Position numbers and translations under genes: made by a program
Notes under the pieces: model-generated
What the model was told of the DNA's origin: nothing
Seen by the model: the letters and a program-made list of their open reading frames with translations, nothing else
Databases searched by the model: none
Part shown: positions 1 through 7,074 of the stretch, one piece after another
How the letters are laid out: each line of letters opens with the position of its first letter
Position numbering within the stretch: the first letter of the stretch is position 1
From: Laedolimicola ammoniilytica
GTDB lineage: Bacteria; Bacillota; Clostridia; Lachnospirales; Lachnospiraceae
NCBI RefSeq assembly: GCF_025567165.1
Contig: NZ_JAOQKC010000018.1
Coordinates: forward strand, 1-64,000
DNA: 64,000 nt
Reading direction: 5' to 3'

Positions 1-13
1 AATTTTAACACAA

Positions 14-58
14 AAAGAGGACCTTGGATTCATTATGAATCCTTGGTCCTTCTTTTTT
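14..58 (+). terminator. Intrinsic terminator of an upstream gene
   Basis: Imperfect hairpin: the AGGACC and GGATTCAT segments pair with ATGAATCC and GGTCCT across a two-base mismatch, followed by a run of T. It probably ends the gene that lies before the window. Confidence 0.7.
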
Positions 59-114
59 ATAGGTTATGTTTTTTCACAGCCCCTTTTTCTTTACCTAAAA
101 CAAGAGAATAAGAA

Positions 115-132
115 AACACTTTAAGCTATCAG
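115..132 (+). repeat. Direct repeat copy 1 beside the toxin locus
   Basis: AACACTTTAAGCTATCAG matches AACACGCTTTAAACTATCAG at 396-415 except for a two-base gap and one substitution. The copies flank the small toxin gene, as direct repeats do in convergent type I toxin-antitoxin loci of the par/Fst kind. Copy 1 overlaps the 5' arm of the next terminator. Confidence 0.5.
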
Positions 133-154
133 TTTTGTGACTGGTAGCTTTTTT
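123..154 (+). terminator. Terminator hairpin upstream of toxin gene
   Basis: A 10-bp stem (AAGCTATCAG with CTGGTAGCTT, one G-U) has an 8-base loop and six T after it. The arm lies in the direct repeat. It may end a short RNA on this strand, or act from the other strand as the end of an antisense antitoxin, although the opposite-strand U tract is poor. Confidence 0.6.
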
Positions 155-180
155 ATTGGAAAATTGAATATGGCTGATAG

Positions 181-209
181 TTGAAAGTGCGGGAAATATC
201 GGATATAAT
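181..209 (+). promoter_or_regulatory. Sigma-A promoter of the small toxin
   Basis: TTGAAA, then 17 bases, then TATAAT, a near-consensus promoter. Expected start is near 216, giving a leader of about 65 bases before the toxin ATG. Confidence 0.8.
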
Positions 210-246
210 GGAATCCGAGAAAACAACCGTGTTGCAGGGTGGCTGG

Positions 247-271
247 CCCCGATTCTTACATAAGAATGGGG
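247..271 (+). promoter_or_regulatory. Hairpin hiding the toxin ribosome site
   Basis: CCCC (247-250) and ATTCTT (252-257) pair with AAGAAT (262-267) and GGGG (268-271) around a 4-base loop. The G run that would serve as ribosome binding site for the ATG at 281 lies in the 3' arm. This is the translation-blocking fold typical of type I toxin mRNAs. Confidence 0.6.
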
Positions 272-280
272 GTGATGCGA

Positions 281-367
281 ATGAAACATTTTGATTTTAA
301 AGACCTGATGGCCTTTGGAATGTTCCTTCTTGCATTACTGACATTCATTTACTTGATTTGTCATTAG
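281..367 (+). CDS. Putative holin-like small toxin (Hol_Tox-type)
   Basis: A 28-residue peptide: a polar N-terminus (MKHFDFKDL) followed by one hydrophobic helix of about 18 residues and a short tail ending in CH. It resembles the putative holin-like toxin family of Firmicutes, small membrane peptides treated as type I toxins. ATG 281 is chosen because a G-rich ribosome site ends about 9 bases upstream; ATG 275 and GTG 272 are in frame and possible. It has its own strong promoter, a structured leader and flanking direct repeats, all typical of such loci. Toxicity is inferred from family resemblance and layout, not shown by the sequence. Confidence 0.65.
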   Translation: MKHFDFKDLMAFGMFLLALLTFIYLICH

Positions 368-368
368 T

Positions 369-397
369 GTTATAAGCATAGAAAACCAAAAACACAA
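369..397 (-). promoter_or_regulatory. Candidate promoter for antisense antitoxin RNA
   Basis: On the minus strand TTGTGT (397-392), 17 bases, TATAAC (374-369). A transcript would start near 362 and run back across the whole toxin gene, where an antisense antitoxin is expected. The -35 is weak, so this is a guess from position. Confidence 0.35.
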
Positions 398-415
398 CAC
401 GCTTTAAACTATCAG
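396..415 (+). repeat. Direct repeat copy 2 after the toxin gene
   Basis: Near copy of the 115-132 repeat, placed 28 bases after the toxin stop codon and overlapping the candidate antisense promoter. Confidence 0.5.
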
Positions 416-468
416 ATGTAGAGTCAAAAATGAAATTATTAAAATTATTAAAAATCAGGATAAAGTAG

Positions 469-497
469 TTGATTTTTTCAGGGAAATTACATATAAT
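469..497 (+). promoter_or_regulatory. Promoter of the AbiF-like locus
   Basis: TTGATT, 17 bases, TATAAT. Expected transcription start is about 504, just before the hairpin RNA that precedes the Abi gene. Confidence 0.75.
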
Positions 498-503
498 GAA
501 ATC

Positions 504-558
504 AACAGAACCCAACACGCCTCTCAACGATGCGGACCACGTTGGGTCTTTTAATTTT
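504..558 (+). ncRNA. Short hairpin RNA upstream of the Abi_2 gene (AbiF-type RNA candidate)
   Basis: The transcript would open with a hairpin: ACCCAAC (510-516) pairs with GTTGGGT (541-547) across a 24-base loop, followed by CTTTTAATTTT. The 3' arm can alternatively pair through CGTTG with CAACG at 525-529, so two folds compete. This looks like a terminator that would release a ~50-base RNA and let only some polymerases reach the gene. Small structured RNAs placed directly upstream of Abi_2 genes are a known arrangement (AbiF RNA motif). I assign it by position and structure, not by an alignment. Confidence 0.6.
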
Positions 559-571
559 AAAGAGATGTTAT

Positions 572-1447
572 ATGGAAAAATTGAAAAAACATCAACCGCC
601 TATGTCCATTAAGAAACAGATAGAAAATTTGAGGACAATAGGATTAAATATAGAAAATGAAGAGTATGCAGAAAAAATTCTAAATGATATTTCATATTTT
701 AGGTTGATTAAGGCATATAGTTTGGAGTTAAAAATTAAGAACGGCAATTATCGGGAAAATATAACTTTTGAACAAATTGTAGAATTGTATTTATTTAATG
801 CTGAATTTCGACAACTCATCTTTCCGGAAATAGAAAAAATAGAAGTAAATGCAAGGTGTAGAATTGGAAATTATGTCTCAGAACGATATGGAGTTATAGG
901 ATATAAAAAGGCAGATAATTTCCAAAATAGTGAATATCATAAAATATTTTTGAAAGATATAGAGGAAGAACTCAGAAGAAATGCTAAAGCTCCATTTGTA
1001 AAGAACTTTCAAGAAAATTACGAGGGTGGAGAATTACCATTTTATGCATTAGTAGAAGTGTTTAGCTTTGGAACTTTATCGAAATTCTATAAAAATATGC
1101 TAAATTCTGATAAAAAAGCAGTAGCGAAATCTTTTGGCGTAGGCTATACATATTTGGAGAGTTGGTTGGAAAGCATCTCATATGTGCGTAATGTGTGTGC
1201 GCATTATGGGAGACTTTATAATGCGAAATTATCAAAAACACCGACTCTATATAAAGAATATTCACAGGCAGGTATTAGAAATAATCGAATATTTGGGGTA
1301 CTGCTATGCATCAAACAGTTATTAAAAGACGATGACCATTGGAAAATATTTGTAGAGGCATTAGAAGCATTATTTGAAAAATATGAGCATGTTGATATTA
1401 AAACAATGGGATTCCCGGAAAAGTGGGAAGAATTTATGCTCTCATAA
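572..1447 (+). CDS. Abi_2/AbiF family HEPN protein
   Basis: A 291-residue protein of the Abi_2 (AbiD/AbiF) abortive-infection family. The N-terminus has the usual linker and ISYFRL segment near residue 45, and the C-terminal half carries a HEPN ribonuclease motif, R206-N-x3-H211, within SYVRNVCAH. HEPN proteins of this type are RNases that act in phage defence or as toxins, and Abi_2 proteins have been linked to the ancestry of Cas13. ATG 572 is chosen because AAAGAGATG precedes it; an in-frame ATG at 530 falls inside the upstream hairpin and is unlikely. The gene is visibly AT-rich with many ATA and AAA codons, unlike its neighbours, which suggests horizontal gain. No separate antitoxin gene is present. 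Confidence 0.85.
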   Translation: MEKLKKHQPPMSIKKQIENLRTIGLNIENEEYAEKILNDISYFRLIKAYSLELKIKNGNYRENITFEQIVELYLFNAEFRQLIFPEIEKIEVNARCRIGNYVSERYGVIGYKKADNFQNSEYHKIFLKDIEEELRRNAKAPFVKNFQENYEGGELPFYALVEVFSFGTLSKFYKNMLNSDKKAVAKSFGVGYTYLESWLESISYVRNVCAHYGRLYNAKLSKTPTLYKEYSQAGIRNNRIFGVLLCIKQLLKDDDHWKIFVEALEALFEKYEHVDIKTMGFPEKWEEFMLS

Positions 1448-1565
1448 AGACGGTTATAATAAACATTATTTCAACCCCAGAAAGCGGGGCGGGAAAAACT
1501 TTCCTAAGGAGGGCTATTTGTCCCCGAGCGTGGAAAATTTTTCCCGCCTCGCTTTTGTCCGTCTT
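1447..1565. repeat. Long imperfect inverted repeat after the Abi gene
   Basis: A 16-base arm at 1483-1498 pairs with 1538-1553 with a single G-U. The stem extends inward (TTTCC 1500-1504 with GGAAA 1532-1536). Outside it, AAGACGG (1447-1453, starting in the Abi stop codon) matches CCGTCTT (1559-1565). It may be a terminator, a MITE-like remnant or a structured RNA. The rest of 1566-1628 shows nothing I can name. Confidence 0.55.
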
Positions 1566-1628
1566 ACAAATCCCTTCCTTTTTGTAGCAATGCACAAAAA
1601 TCCCACCTTTTTTTGGTAATTCCACCGA

Positions 1629-1660
1629 TTGACACCTACCCCGCCCCATGCTACTATAAT
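1629..1660 (+). promoter_or_regulatory. Promoter of the sucrose operon
   Basis: TTGACA and TATAAT separated by 20 bases, longer than the usual 17. Both boxes are perfect, and a palindromic operator lies just downstream, so a tightly regulated promoter is plausible. Confidence 0.65.
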
Positions 1661-1667
1661 GTTGTCC

Positions 1668-1685
1668 TGTGAATACGTATTCACA
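1668..1685. promoter_or_regulatory. LacI-type operator
   Basis: TGTGAATACGTATTCACA is a perfect 18-bp palindrome with a central CG step, typical of LacI/GalR family operators. It covers the expected transcription start, so the regulator encoded next would repress its own operon. Confidence 0.8.
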
Positions 1686-1750
1686 AGCGAAAATACTGAA
1701 TTTTTATGACATGGAAGCAGAAGAGAAACCAGAAACAGGAGACGACAAAT

Positions 1751-2731
1751 ATGATTACAATGACCGAAATCGCCCGTCTTACAGGAGTGTCCCAGCCGAC
1801 GGTATCCCGGGTCCTGAACGGAAATACTTCCGTGAATCCGGAGGTGCGGGAAAAGGTGCTGGCCTGTGCCAGGGAACATCATTTTCAGCCCAATGCCATG
1901 GCCCGCAGTCTGGTGGGCAGCGGCACCAAGCTGATCGGCGTGGTACTGACGGATATTTCCAACTCTTTTTTCGCGGATTTGGAGAAATATATGGAACAGG
2001 CTGCCAGAGAAAAGGGCTACAGCCTGATATTGTTTAATTCGGATTACGATCGGGAAAAGGAAAAGCATTGCCTGGAGGTCATGCGGCGTTACCGGGTAGA
2101 CGGTCTGATTATCGTTCCGGTTCTGGAGCAGGATCCGAAATTCCGGGCGGAGATCAAAGAGCTGGATATTCCGGCGGTGTCCATCACCCGACAGACGGAG
2201 CACATGGACTGCGTCTACATTGACCATGCGGCTGCAGGAGCCCGGGTGGCTGAACATCTGCGGCATATCGGCTGTGAGAATTATCTGTTTGTGGGAACTA
2301 CCGGGGACAGGAAGTATCAGGGCTTTGCGGAAAAGATGAAAGAGAGCGATCCGGACTTTGAGCAGAAGCTGACTGTGATTGAGACAAAGGATTCCGGGAA
2401 GATCCGGAGCATTTTGCAGGCGCATTTCCGGGAGCACCCGGGAAAATGTGGCATCTTTGCCTACAATGACCGTCGGGCAGTGCAGCTTCATGGCATTCTG
2501 CAGAGACTGGGGATCTCCATGCCGGATCAAGCGGCCCTGGTGGGCTTCGATAATACATACACCTGCGAATATCTGTATCCGGGACTTTCCAGCGTATCCC
2601 AGCCGAACCGGGAGATGGCAGCCCGGGCTGTGGATATTTTGATTCAGAAAATCGAACAGCCTGCGAATCAGGAATGTTTTGACAACCCTATGCAGGCAGA
2701 GCTTGTTATCCGTGAAAGCTCAGAAAGGTAA
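1751..2731 (+). CDS. LacI family transcriptional repressor
   Basis: A 326-residue LacI/GalR regulator. The N-terminal helix-turn-helix (TMTEIARLTGVSQPTVSRVL, about residues 3-22) is followed by the hinge (about 45-58) and a periplasmic-binding-like effector domain starting at LIGVVLTDISNSFF. ATG 1751 is chosen over an upstream ATG at 1706 because AGGAGAC stands 7 bases before it and the family N-terminus begins there. It is the first gene of the sucrose operon, four bases before the hydrolase, with its probable operator upstream. It likely represses the operon until sucrose or sucrose-6-phosphate is present. Confidence 0.92.
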   Translation: MITMTEIARLTGVSQPTVSRVLNGNTSVNPEVREKVLACAREHHFQPNAMARSLVGSGTKLIGVVLTDISNSFFADLEKYMEQAAREKGYSLILFNSDYDREKEKHCLEVMRRYRVDGLIIVPVLEQDPKFRAEIKELDIPAVSITRQTEHMDCVYIDHAAAGARVAEHLRHIGCENYLFVGTTGDRKYQGFAEKMKESDPDFEQKLTVIETKDSGKIRSILQAHFREHPGKCGIFAYNDRRAVQLHGILQRLGISMPDQAALVGFDNTYTCEYLYPGLSSVSQPNREMAARAVDILIQKIEQPANQECFDNPMQAELVIRESSER

Positions 2732-2735
2732 GAAG

Positions 2736-4151
2736 ATGAACGCATTAAACAGAACCTGGGATAAGCTGATTTCCCAGAAGATAAAGGAAACAAAAGACTC
2801 TGGCAGCCGCTGGCGGCCTGCCTTTCATATCGCGCCGCCGGTAGGGTGGCTGAATGATCCCAACGGTCTGTGTCAGTACAAGGGAATATACCACGCCTTT
2901 TATCAGTATTCCCCCTTCGATGAGAAGGGCGGCCTGAAATTCTGGGCCCACTGTACCAGCAGGGATATGCTTCACTGGAAGCTGGAGGGCGTTCCGCTGG
3001 TGCCGGATCAGCCCTATGACTGCCACGGGGTCTACTCCGGTTCTGCGGTCATAGAGGACGAACATATGTATCTCTACTACACAGGAAATGTGAAGGAGGC
3101 GGGAGCTTATGATTATATCAATCAGGGCCGTCAGGCCAACACAGTCCGGGCAGTGAGCTATGACGGGATTCATTTTGAGCGGAAGGAGCTTCTTCTGACC
3201 AACGGGGATTATCCCATGGATCTGACCTGCCATGTGCGGGATCCGAAGGTGTGGAAGAAAAATGGCCGCTGGTATATGGTACAGGGCGCCCGGACAAAAG
3301 AGGATCAGGGCGAGGTGCTGCTCTTTACCTCCGGCGACGGCGTCAAATGGTTCTGCACTCACCGGCTGAAATCGCCGAAGGCCTTCGGCTATATGTGGGA
3401 ATGCCCGGATCTGTATGAGGTGGACGGATATACGGTTTTAAGTATCTCTCCTCAGGGCGTGGAGGCTGACGGATTTCGCTATAACAATGTGTATCAGAGC
3501 GTCACGACCTTTCTGGACAGTGATTTCCGGATCACTTCCGTCAATGGCAGTTTTCGGGAACTGGACGGCGGCTTTGATTTCTATGCGCCCCAGACCTTTG
3601 AGACCGAGGATGGACGGCGTATCGAAATCGGCTGGATGGGTATGGCGGATGTGGATGAATTCTACACGAACCGCACGGTGGAGGATGGCTGGCAGCATGT
3701 GCTGACCCTGCCCCGGGAACTTTCCGTGAAAGATGGCGTGCTCTGTCAGAATCCCATACGGGAGCTGGACGCATACTGGACGAAGGAGCAGCCTTTTAAA
3801 AATGATTTTGCAGGCAGCCTTGGAAAAGCTTTCGAAATCGAGCTTCCGGATCTGAATAAACTGGGAGAAAATGTAAAAATAACACTGGCGGAGCATCTGT
3901 GGCTCACCTGGAACAGCAGAGAACAGATTTTCCGCATGGAATTTCAAGATAACCTATTGGGATCGGGCCGTACAATGCGCGGAAGGGAAATAACGAGACT
4001 GACAGATATGAGGGTCATTGTGGACGCTTCCTGCGTGGAAGTGTTTTTGAACGGCGGAAAAGATGTATTTTCTACCCGGTTTTATCCGGAAGGGGAAGAG
4101 ATCGGAGTAACAGTTAACGCGCCGGGCGCAGCGGGACGGCTGCGGGCGTAA
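2736..4151 (+). CDS. scrB: Sucrose-6-phosphate hydrolase (GH32)
   Basis: A 471-residue glycoside hydrolase family 32 enzyme that would split sucrose-6-phosphate delivered by the PTS into glucose-6-phosphate and fructose. The three family motifs are present: WLNDPNG with nucleophile D41, RDP at residue 168-170 (stabiliser D169), and EC at 222-223 (acid/base E222). The length is normal, with the beta-sandwich C-terminus present. ATG 2736 follows AAAGG and sits four bases after the repressor stop. Cytoplasmic, as there is no signal peptide. Invertase or fructan activity is possible from sequence alone, but the adjacent PTS permease favours the phosphorylated substrate. Confidence 0.92.
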   Translation: MNALNRTWDKLISQKIKETKDSGSRWRPAFHIAPPVGWLNDPNGLCQYKGIYHAFYQYSPFDEKGGLKFWAHCTSRDMLHWKLEGVPLVPDQPYDCHGVYSGSAVIEDEHMYLYYTGNVKEAGAYDYINQGRQANTVRAVSYDGIHFERKELLLTNGDYPMDLTCHVRDPKVWKKNGRWYMVQGARTKEDQGEVLLFTSGDGVKWFCTHRLKSPKAFGYMWECPDLYEVDGYTVLSISPQGVEADGFRYNNVYQSVTTFLDSDFRITSVNGSFRELDGGFDFYAPQTFETEDGRRIEIGWMGMADVDEFYTNRTVEDGWQHVLTLPRELSVKDGVLCQNPIRELDAYWTKEQPFKNDFAGSLGKAFEIELPDLNKLGENVKITLAEHLWLTWNSREQIFRMEFQDNLLGSGRTMRGREITRLTDMRVIVDASCVEVFLNGGKDVFSTRFYPEGEEIGVTVNAPGAAGRLRA

Positions 4152-4170
4152 CGGGAAAGAGGAGGTAAGC

Positions 4171-6075
4171 ATGGATTACAGAAAGACAGCAGAAGCGATT
4201 TATGAGAAAGCAGGAAAAAGAGAGAACCTGGTATCGGTGGCGCATTGCTCCACAAGACTTCGCTTGGTACTGGCCGATGACGGAAAATGTGATGCTAAGG
4301 CGGTAGAGGACATCGACGGCGTCAAGGGTGTGTTCAGCGCAGCCGGACAGCTTCAGATTATTTTGGGAACGGGCGTAGTCAATAAGGTTTACGATGAGTT
4401 CCTGTCCATTTCCGGCATGAGCGGTGTCAGCAAGGACGAGGCGAAGGAGGCTGCGGCCCAGAAGCAGCCCTTTTACAAAAGAGCCATTAAAACCCTGGGC
4501 GATATTTTTGTGCCGATTATTCCTGCCATTGTAGCCAGCGGTTTCCTGATGGGAATCATGGAAGCGTTGAATTTTATGGTAAATAACGGCTTCCTGAATC
4601 TGGACACCTCAGGCTCCCTGTTTGTGCTGGCGAATTTATTTGCCAACACGGCGTATACCTTCCTGCCCATTCTGATTGCGTACAGCGCGGCTAAGGTATT
4701 CGGCGGCAATCCCTATCTGGGAGCGGTTATCGGTATGATGATGATTCATCCGAATCTGCAGAACGCCTGGACGGTGGCGACCGAGGGCGTGAAACAGACC
4801 CTTCCGGTCTGGTTTGGCCTTTACAGAGTAGACCTGGTAGGCTATCAGGGACATGTCATTCCGGTTATCATCGCGGTATTTGTCATGTGCCAGATTGAAA
4901 AGCGTCTGCACAAGGTTGTTCCGGCCATGTTTGACCTGTTTGTGACGCCGCTGGTCAGCGTCTTTGTCACAGGTTACCTGACCTTTTCCATCATCGGACC
5001 TATCTTTGTAACTGTGGAAAACGGGATCTTGAATGGGGTACAGCAGCTTCTGACCCTGCCCTTCGGTATTGGCAGCTTTATCATGGGCGGCCTTTATTCC
5101 ACTACGGTAGTGGCGGGCGTCCATCATATGTATACGCTGATTGATGTGGGTCAGCTTGGCCTTTATGGAAAAACCTACTGGCTTCCGCTGGCGTCCGCAG
5201 CGAATATCGCCCAGGGCGCAGCAGCCCTGGCGGTAGCGCTGAAAACCAGAAATCAGAAAACGAAATCCATGGCAGTCCCCTCCGCCATGTCCTGCTTCAT
5301 GGGAATCACTGAGCCGGCTATCTTTGGCGTAAACCTGCGGTTCTTCAAACCCTTTATCTGCGGAGCGGCAGGCGGCGCCTGCGGAGCCCTCTATGCTTCC
5401 GTCGTGGGTCTGGGCGCAACCGGAACCGGCGTCACCGGTATCTTCGGCCTGCTGCTCTGCCTGAATGATCCGCTGAATTATATTATAATGTTCCTTATTT
5501 CCGCAGGCTCAGCCTTTGCGCTGACCTGGGTGTTCGGGTACAAGGATCCGGTGGAGACCAAGGCTACTCCGGCAGAGAAGGTCCCTGTGGTAAGTGAGTC
5601 TCCGGCAGCGGAAAAAGAAAGCTCCAGGGGCGGCAGTGTATACGCTCCGGTCACCGGCGAGGCTATTTCCTATACGGAGATCGCAGATCCGACCTTTGCC
5701 TCTGGCGTTCTGGGTAAGGGCGCAGGTATCCGTCCGGAGAAGGGAGAGATCCTGGCTCCCTTTGACGGAACCGTCACCATGGTTTTCGATACGAAGCATG
5801 CCATCGGACTGGAAAGCGCGGACGGAACGGAGCTTCTGATTCATGTGGGGATTAATACGGTAGAATTAAAGGGAAGATATTTTACCACTCTGTGTGAAGC
5901 GGGCACAAAGGTGAAACAGGGCGATAAGCTTCTGGAATTCGATATAGAGGCCATCAGGACAGCCGGCTACGACGCCACCGTGGCGGTTCTGGCGTCTGCC
6001 CCGGAAAATGTGAAGGACATAAAGACCGGGCACGTGAAGGCCGGAGAGAAGATATTTGAGACCTGCGGGAACTAA
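4171..6075 (+). CDS. scrA: PTS sucrose transporter subunit EIIBCA
   Basis: A 634-residue membrane permease of the glucose-glucoside PTS superfamily with all three domains in one chain. EIIB at the N-terminus has phosphocysteine C26 in AHCSTRLRL; EIIC occupies about 105-455; EIIA (crr-like) at about 490-634 has the active histidine H558 in LLIHVGINTVEL. It imports and phosphorylates the sugar, feeding the GH32 enzyme encoded 19 bases upstream. The start follows AGGAGG. Many sucrose permeases lack EIIA and borrow it; this one is complete. Sucrose specificity is inferred from the partner hydrolase. A beta-glucoside permease is the main alternative on sequence alone. Confidence 0.88.
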   Translation: MDYRKTAEAIYEKAGKRENLVSVAHCSTRLRLVLADDGKCDAKAVEDIDGVKGVFSAAGQLQIILGTGVVNKVYDEFLSISGMSGVSKDEAKEAAAQKQPFYKRAIKTLGDIFVPIIPAIVASGFLMGIMEALNFMVNNGFLNLDTSGSLFVLANLFANTAYTFLPILIAYSAAKVFGGNPYLGAVIGMMMIHPNLQNAWTVATEGVKQTLPVWFGLYRVDLVGYQGHVIPVIIAVFVMCQIEKRLHKVVPAMFDLFVTPLVSVFVTGYLTFSIIGPIFVTVENGILNGVQQLLTLPFGIGSFIMGGLYSTTVVAGVHHMYTLIDVGQLGLYGKTYWLPLASAANIAQGAAALAVALKTRNQKTKSMAVPSAMSCFMGITEPAIFGVNLRFFKPFICGAAGGACGALYASVVGLGATGTGVTGIFGLLLCLNDPLNYIIMFLISAGSAFALTWVFGYKDPVETKATPAEKVPVVSESPAAEKESSRGGSVYAPVTGEAISYTEIADPTFASGVLGKGAGIRPEKGEILAPFDGTVTMVFDTKHAIGLESADGTELLIHVGINTVELKGRYFTTLCEAGTKVKQGDKLLEFDIEAIRTAGYDATVAVLASAPENVKDIKTGHVKAGEKIFETCGN

Positions 6076-6096
6076 ATAGATTTGTTTGGAAATTCC

Positions 6097-6125
6097 TTGT
6101 CAAATCTGTCGCATTATAGTATTAT
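6097..6125 (+). promoter_or_regulatory. Promoter of the coiled-coil protein gene
   Basis: TTGTCA, 17 bases, TATTAT, about 55 bases before the ATG at 6181. Confidence 0.55.
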
Positions 6126-6180
6126 GACTTTATGACATTGCATATTCTGGAAATGGCGCTGTCTCGGAAAAGGAGAATTT

Positions 6181-6543
6181 ATGGCGTTGACAAAAGAAGA
6201 TGCAGTTATGATATCCCAACTGTTCAGCGAGCAATTGGAAAAGCAGTTGGAGAAGCAATTGGAAAAGCATTTGGCCCCTATCCATGAGCAGCTACAGGGT
6301 ATTCATATGCGTTTGGACAGACTGGAAGACCGCATGACTATCAACGAGGGACATATGCTGAAACTAGGACTCCTGCTGGAGAACGATATGCTGCCGAGAC
6401 TTCAGAATATCGAAGCCTGTTATACCTCTACATATCGGAGGTATCAGTTTCGAACCGAACAGATCGACACCATGCAGGAAGATGTAAATGTTTTAAAAAA
6501 AGTAGTTCAGGAGCACAGCGAGATGTTATTGAGACTGGCCTGA
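6181..6543 (+). CDS. Small coiled-coil protein of unknown function
   Basis: 120 residues, highly charged. Residues 15-32 hold a repeated EKQLEKQLEK segment with heptad spacing, and later stretches (about 43-60 and 95-118) also look helical and coiled. There is no signal peptide and no enzymatic motif. The repeated segment is also visible in the DNA as imperfect 12-base units. It stands alone with its own promoter between the sucrose locus and a convergent small gene. Function is unknown; a dimerising accessory protein is as far as the sequence goes. A 7-bp GTGCAAT/ATTGCAC hairpin follows the stop at 6554-6572. Confidence 0.7.
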   Translation: MALTKEDAVMISQLFSEQLEKQLEKQLEKHLAPIHEQLQGIHMRLDRLEDRMTINEGHMLKLGLLLENDMLPRLQNIEACYTSTYRRYQFRTEQIDTMQEDVNVLKKVVQEHSEMLLRLA

Positions 6544-6582
6544 ATGCAGAATCGTGCAATGTCTGATTGCACAAAAGAGAAA

Positions 6583-6609
6583 AACGCCGTAGGCTTTGCC
6601 TGCGGCGTT
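6583..6609 (-). terminator. Terminator of the small minus-strand gene
   Basis: A 12-bp stem (AACGCCGTAGGC with GCCTGCGGCGTT) has a 3-base loop and is followed on the minus strand by TTTTTCTCTTTT. It lies seven bases past the stop of the gene at 6616-6852. Confidence 0.8.
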
Positions 6610-6615
6610 CATACG

Positions 6616-6852
6616 TTACCGGTTCTGTCCGGCCAGTTCCTTCAGCTCCTGGAAGAGCTCCAGATCCTCCCTGCTGATTTTTAGATTGGAACAGAAGGTT
6701 CTGCCGTCCGGCTCCGTGACCTTGAATTCCAGAATCGTCCCTTCGTGAATCCCGTTTTGCATGACAGAATTCAGAAAAAGCGGAAACTTAGGGTGCGCGG
6801 ACTGGAAACGGTCCCAGGCGGATTTCATTTTCAAAAGCTGCATTGGATTCAT
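6616..6852 (-). CDS. Conserved small hypothetical protein
   Basis: 78 residues, starting MNPMQLLKMKSAWDRFQSAHP and ending in a charged tail. It has the look of a small cytoplasmic Lachnospiraceae protein with an N-terminal helix and a short beta-rich middle (GTILEFKVTEPDG). An AGGGAGAATG ribosome site precedes the ATG and a good terminator follows, so it is very likely expressed. I do not recognise a characterised family. It is convergent with the coiled-coil gene and has no operon partner. Confidence 0.75.
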   Translation of the reverse strand: MNPMQLLKMKSAWDRFQSAHPKFPLFLNSVMQNGIHEGTILEFKVTEPDGRTFCSNLKISREDLELFQELKELAGQNR

Positions 6853-7074
6853 AGATCATTCTCCCTGTAAAAGTATGATATCCCATTGTAGTATAAAAAG
6901 GAAAAAGAAACAAGTCTTGAATAACTGCTCGTTATTTTTTTCACGGATTTTCGATTTTTTACAAAAAAGGGCTTTACGAATCCGACAGAATGTGCGAAAA
7001 TATAACCAAATGCGACAAACCGGGACTTAAGCCACCCCGTGTCGCTATTAATCCATTCTGAAAGGAGTTTTAAA

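Noticed and set aside
95..527. Two 60-64 codon minus-strand frames in the leader region
   Set aside because: They lie in AT-rich, low-complexity sequence over the toxin and RNA elements, without ribosome sites.
1514..2530. Long open frame opposite the LacI gene
   Set aside because: It is antisense to a clear LacI regulator with a better ribosome site, and its translation has no family features.
6220..6272. Short tandem DNA repeat
   Set aside because: It is a coding repeat (EKQLEKQLEK) inside the coiled-coil gene, not a separate element.
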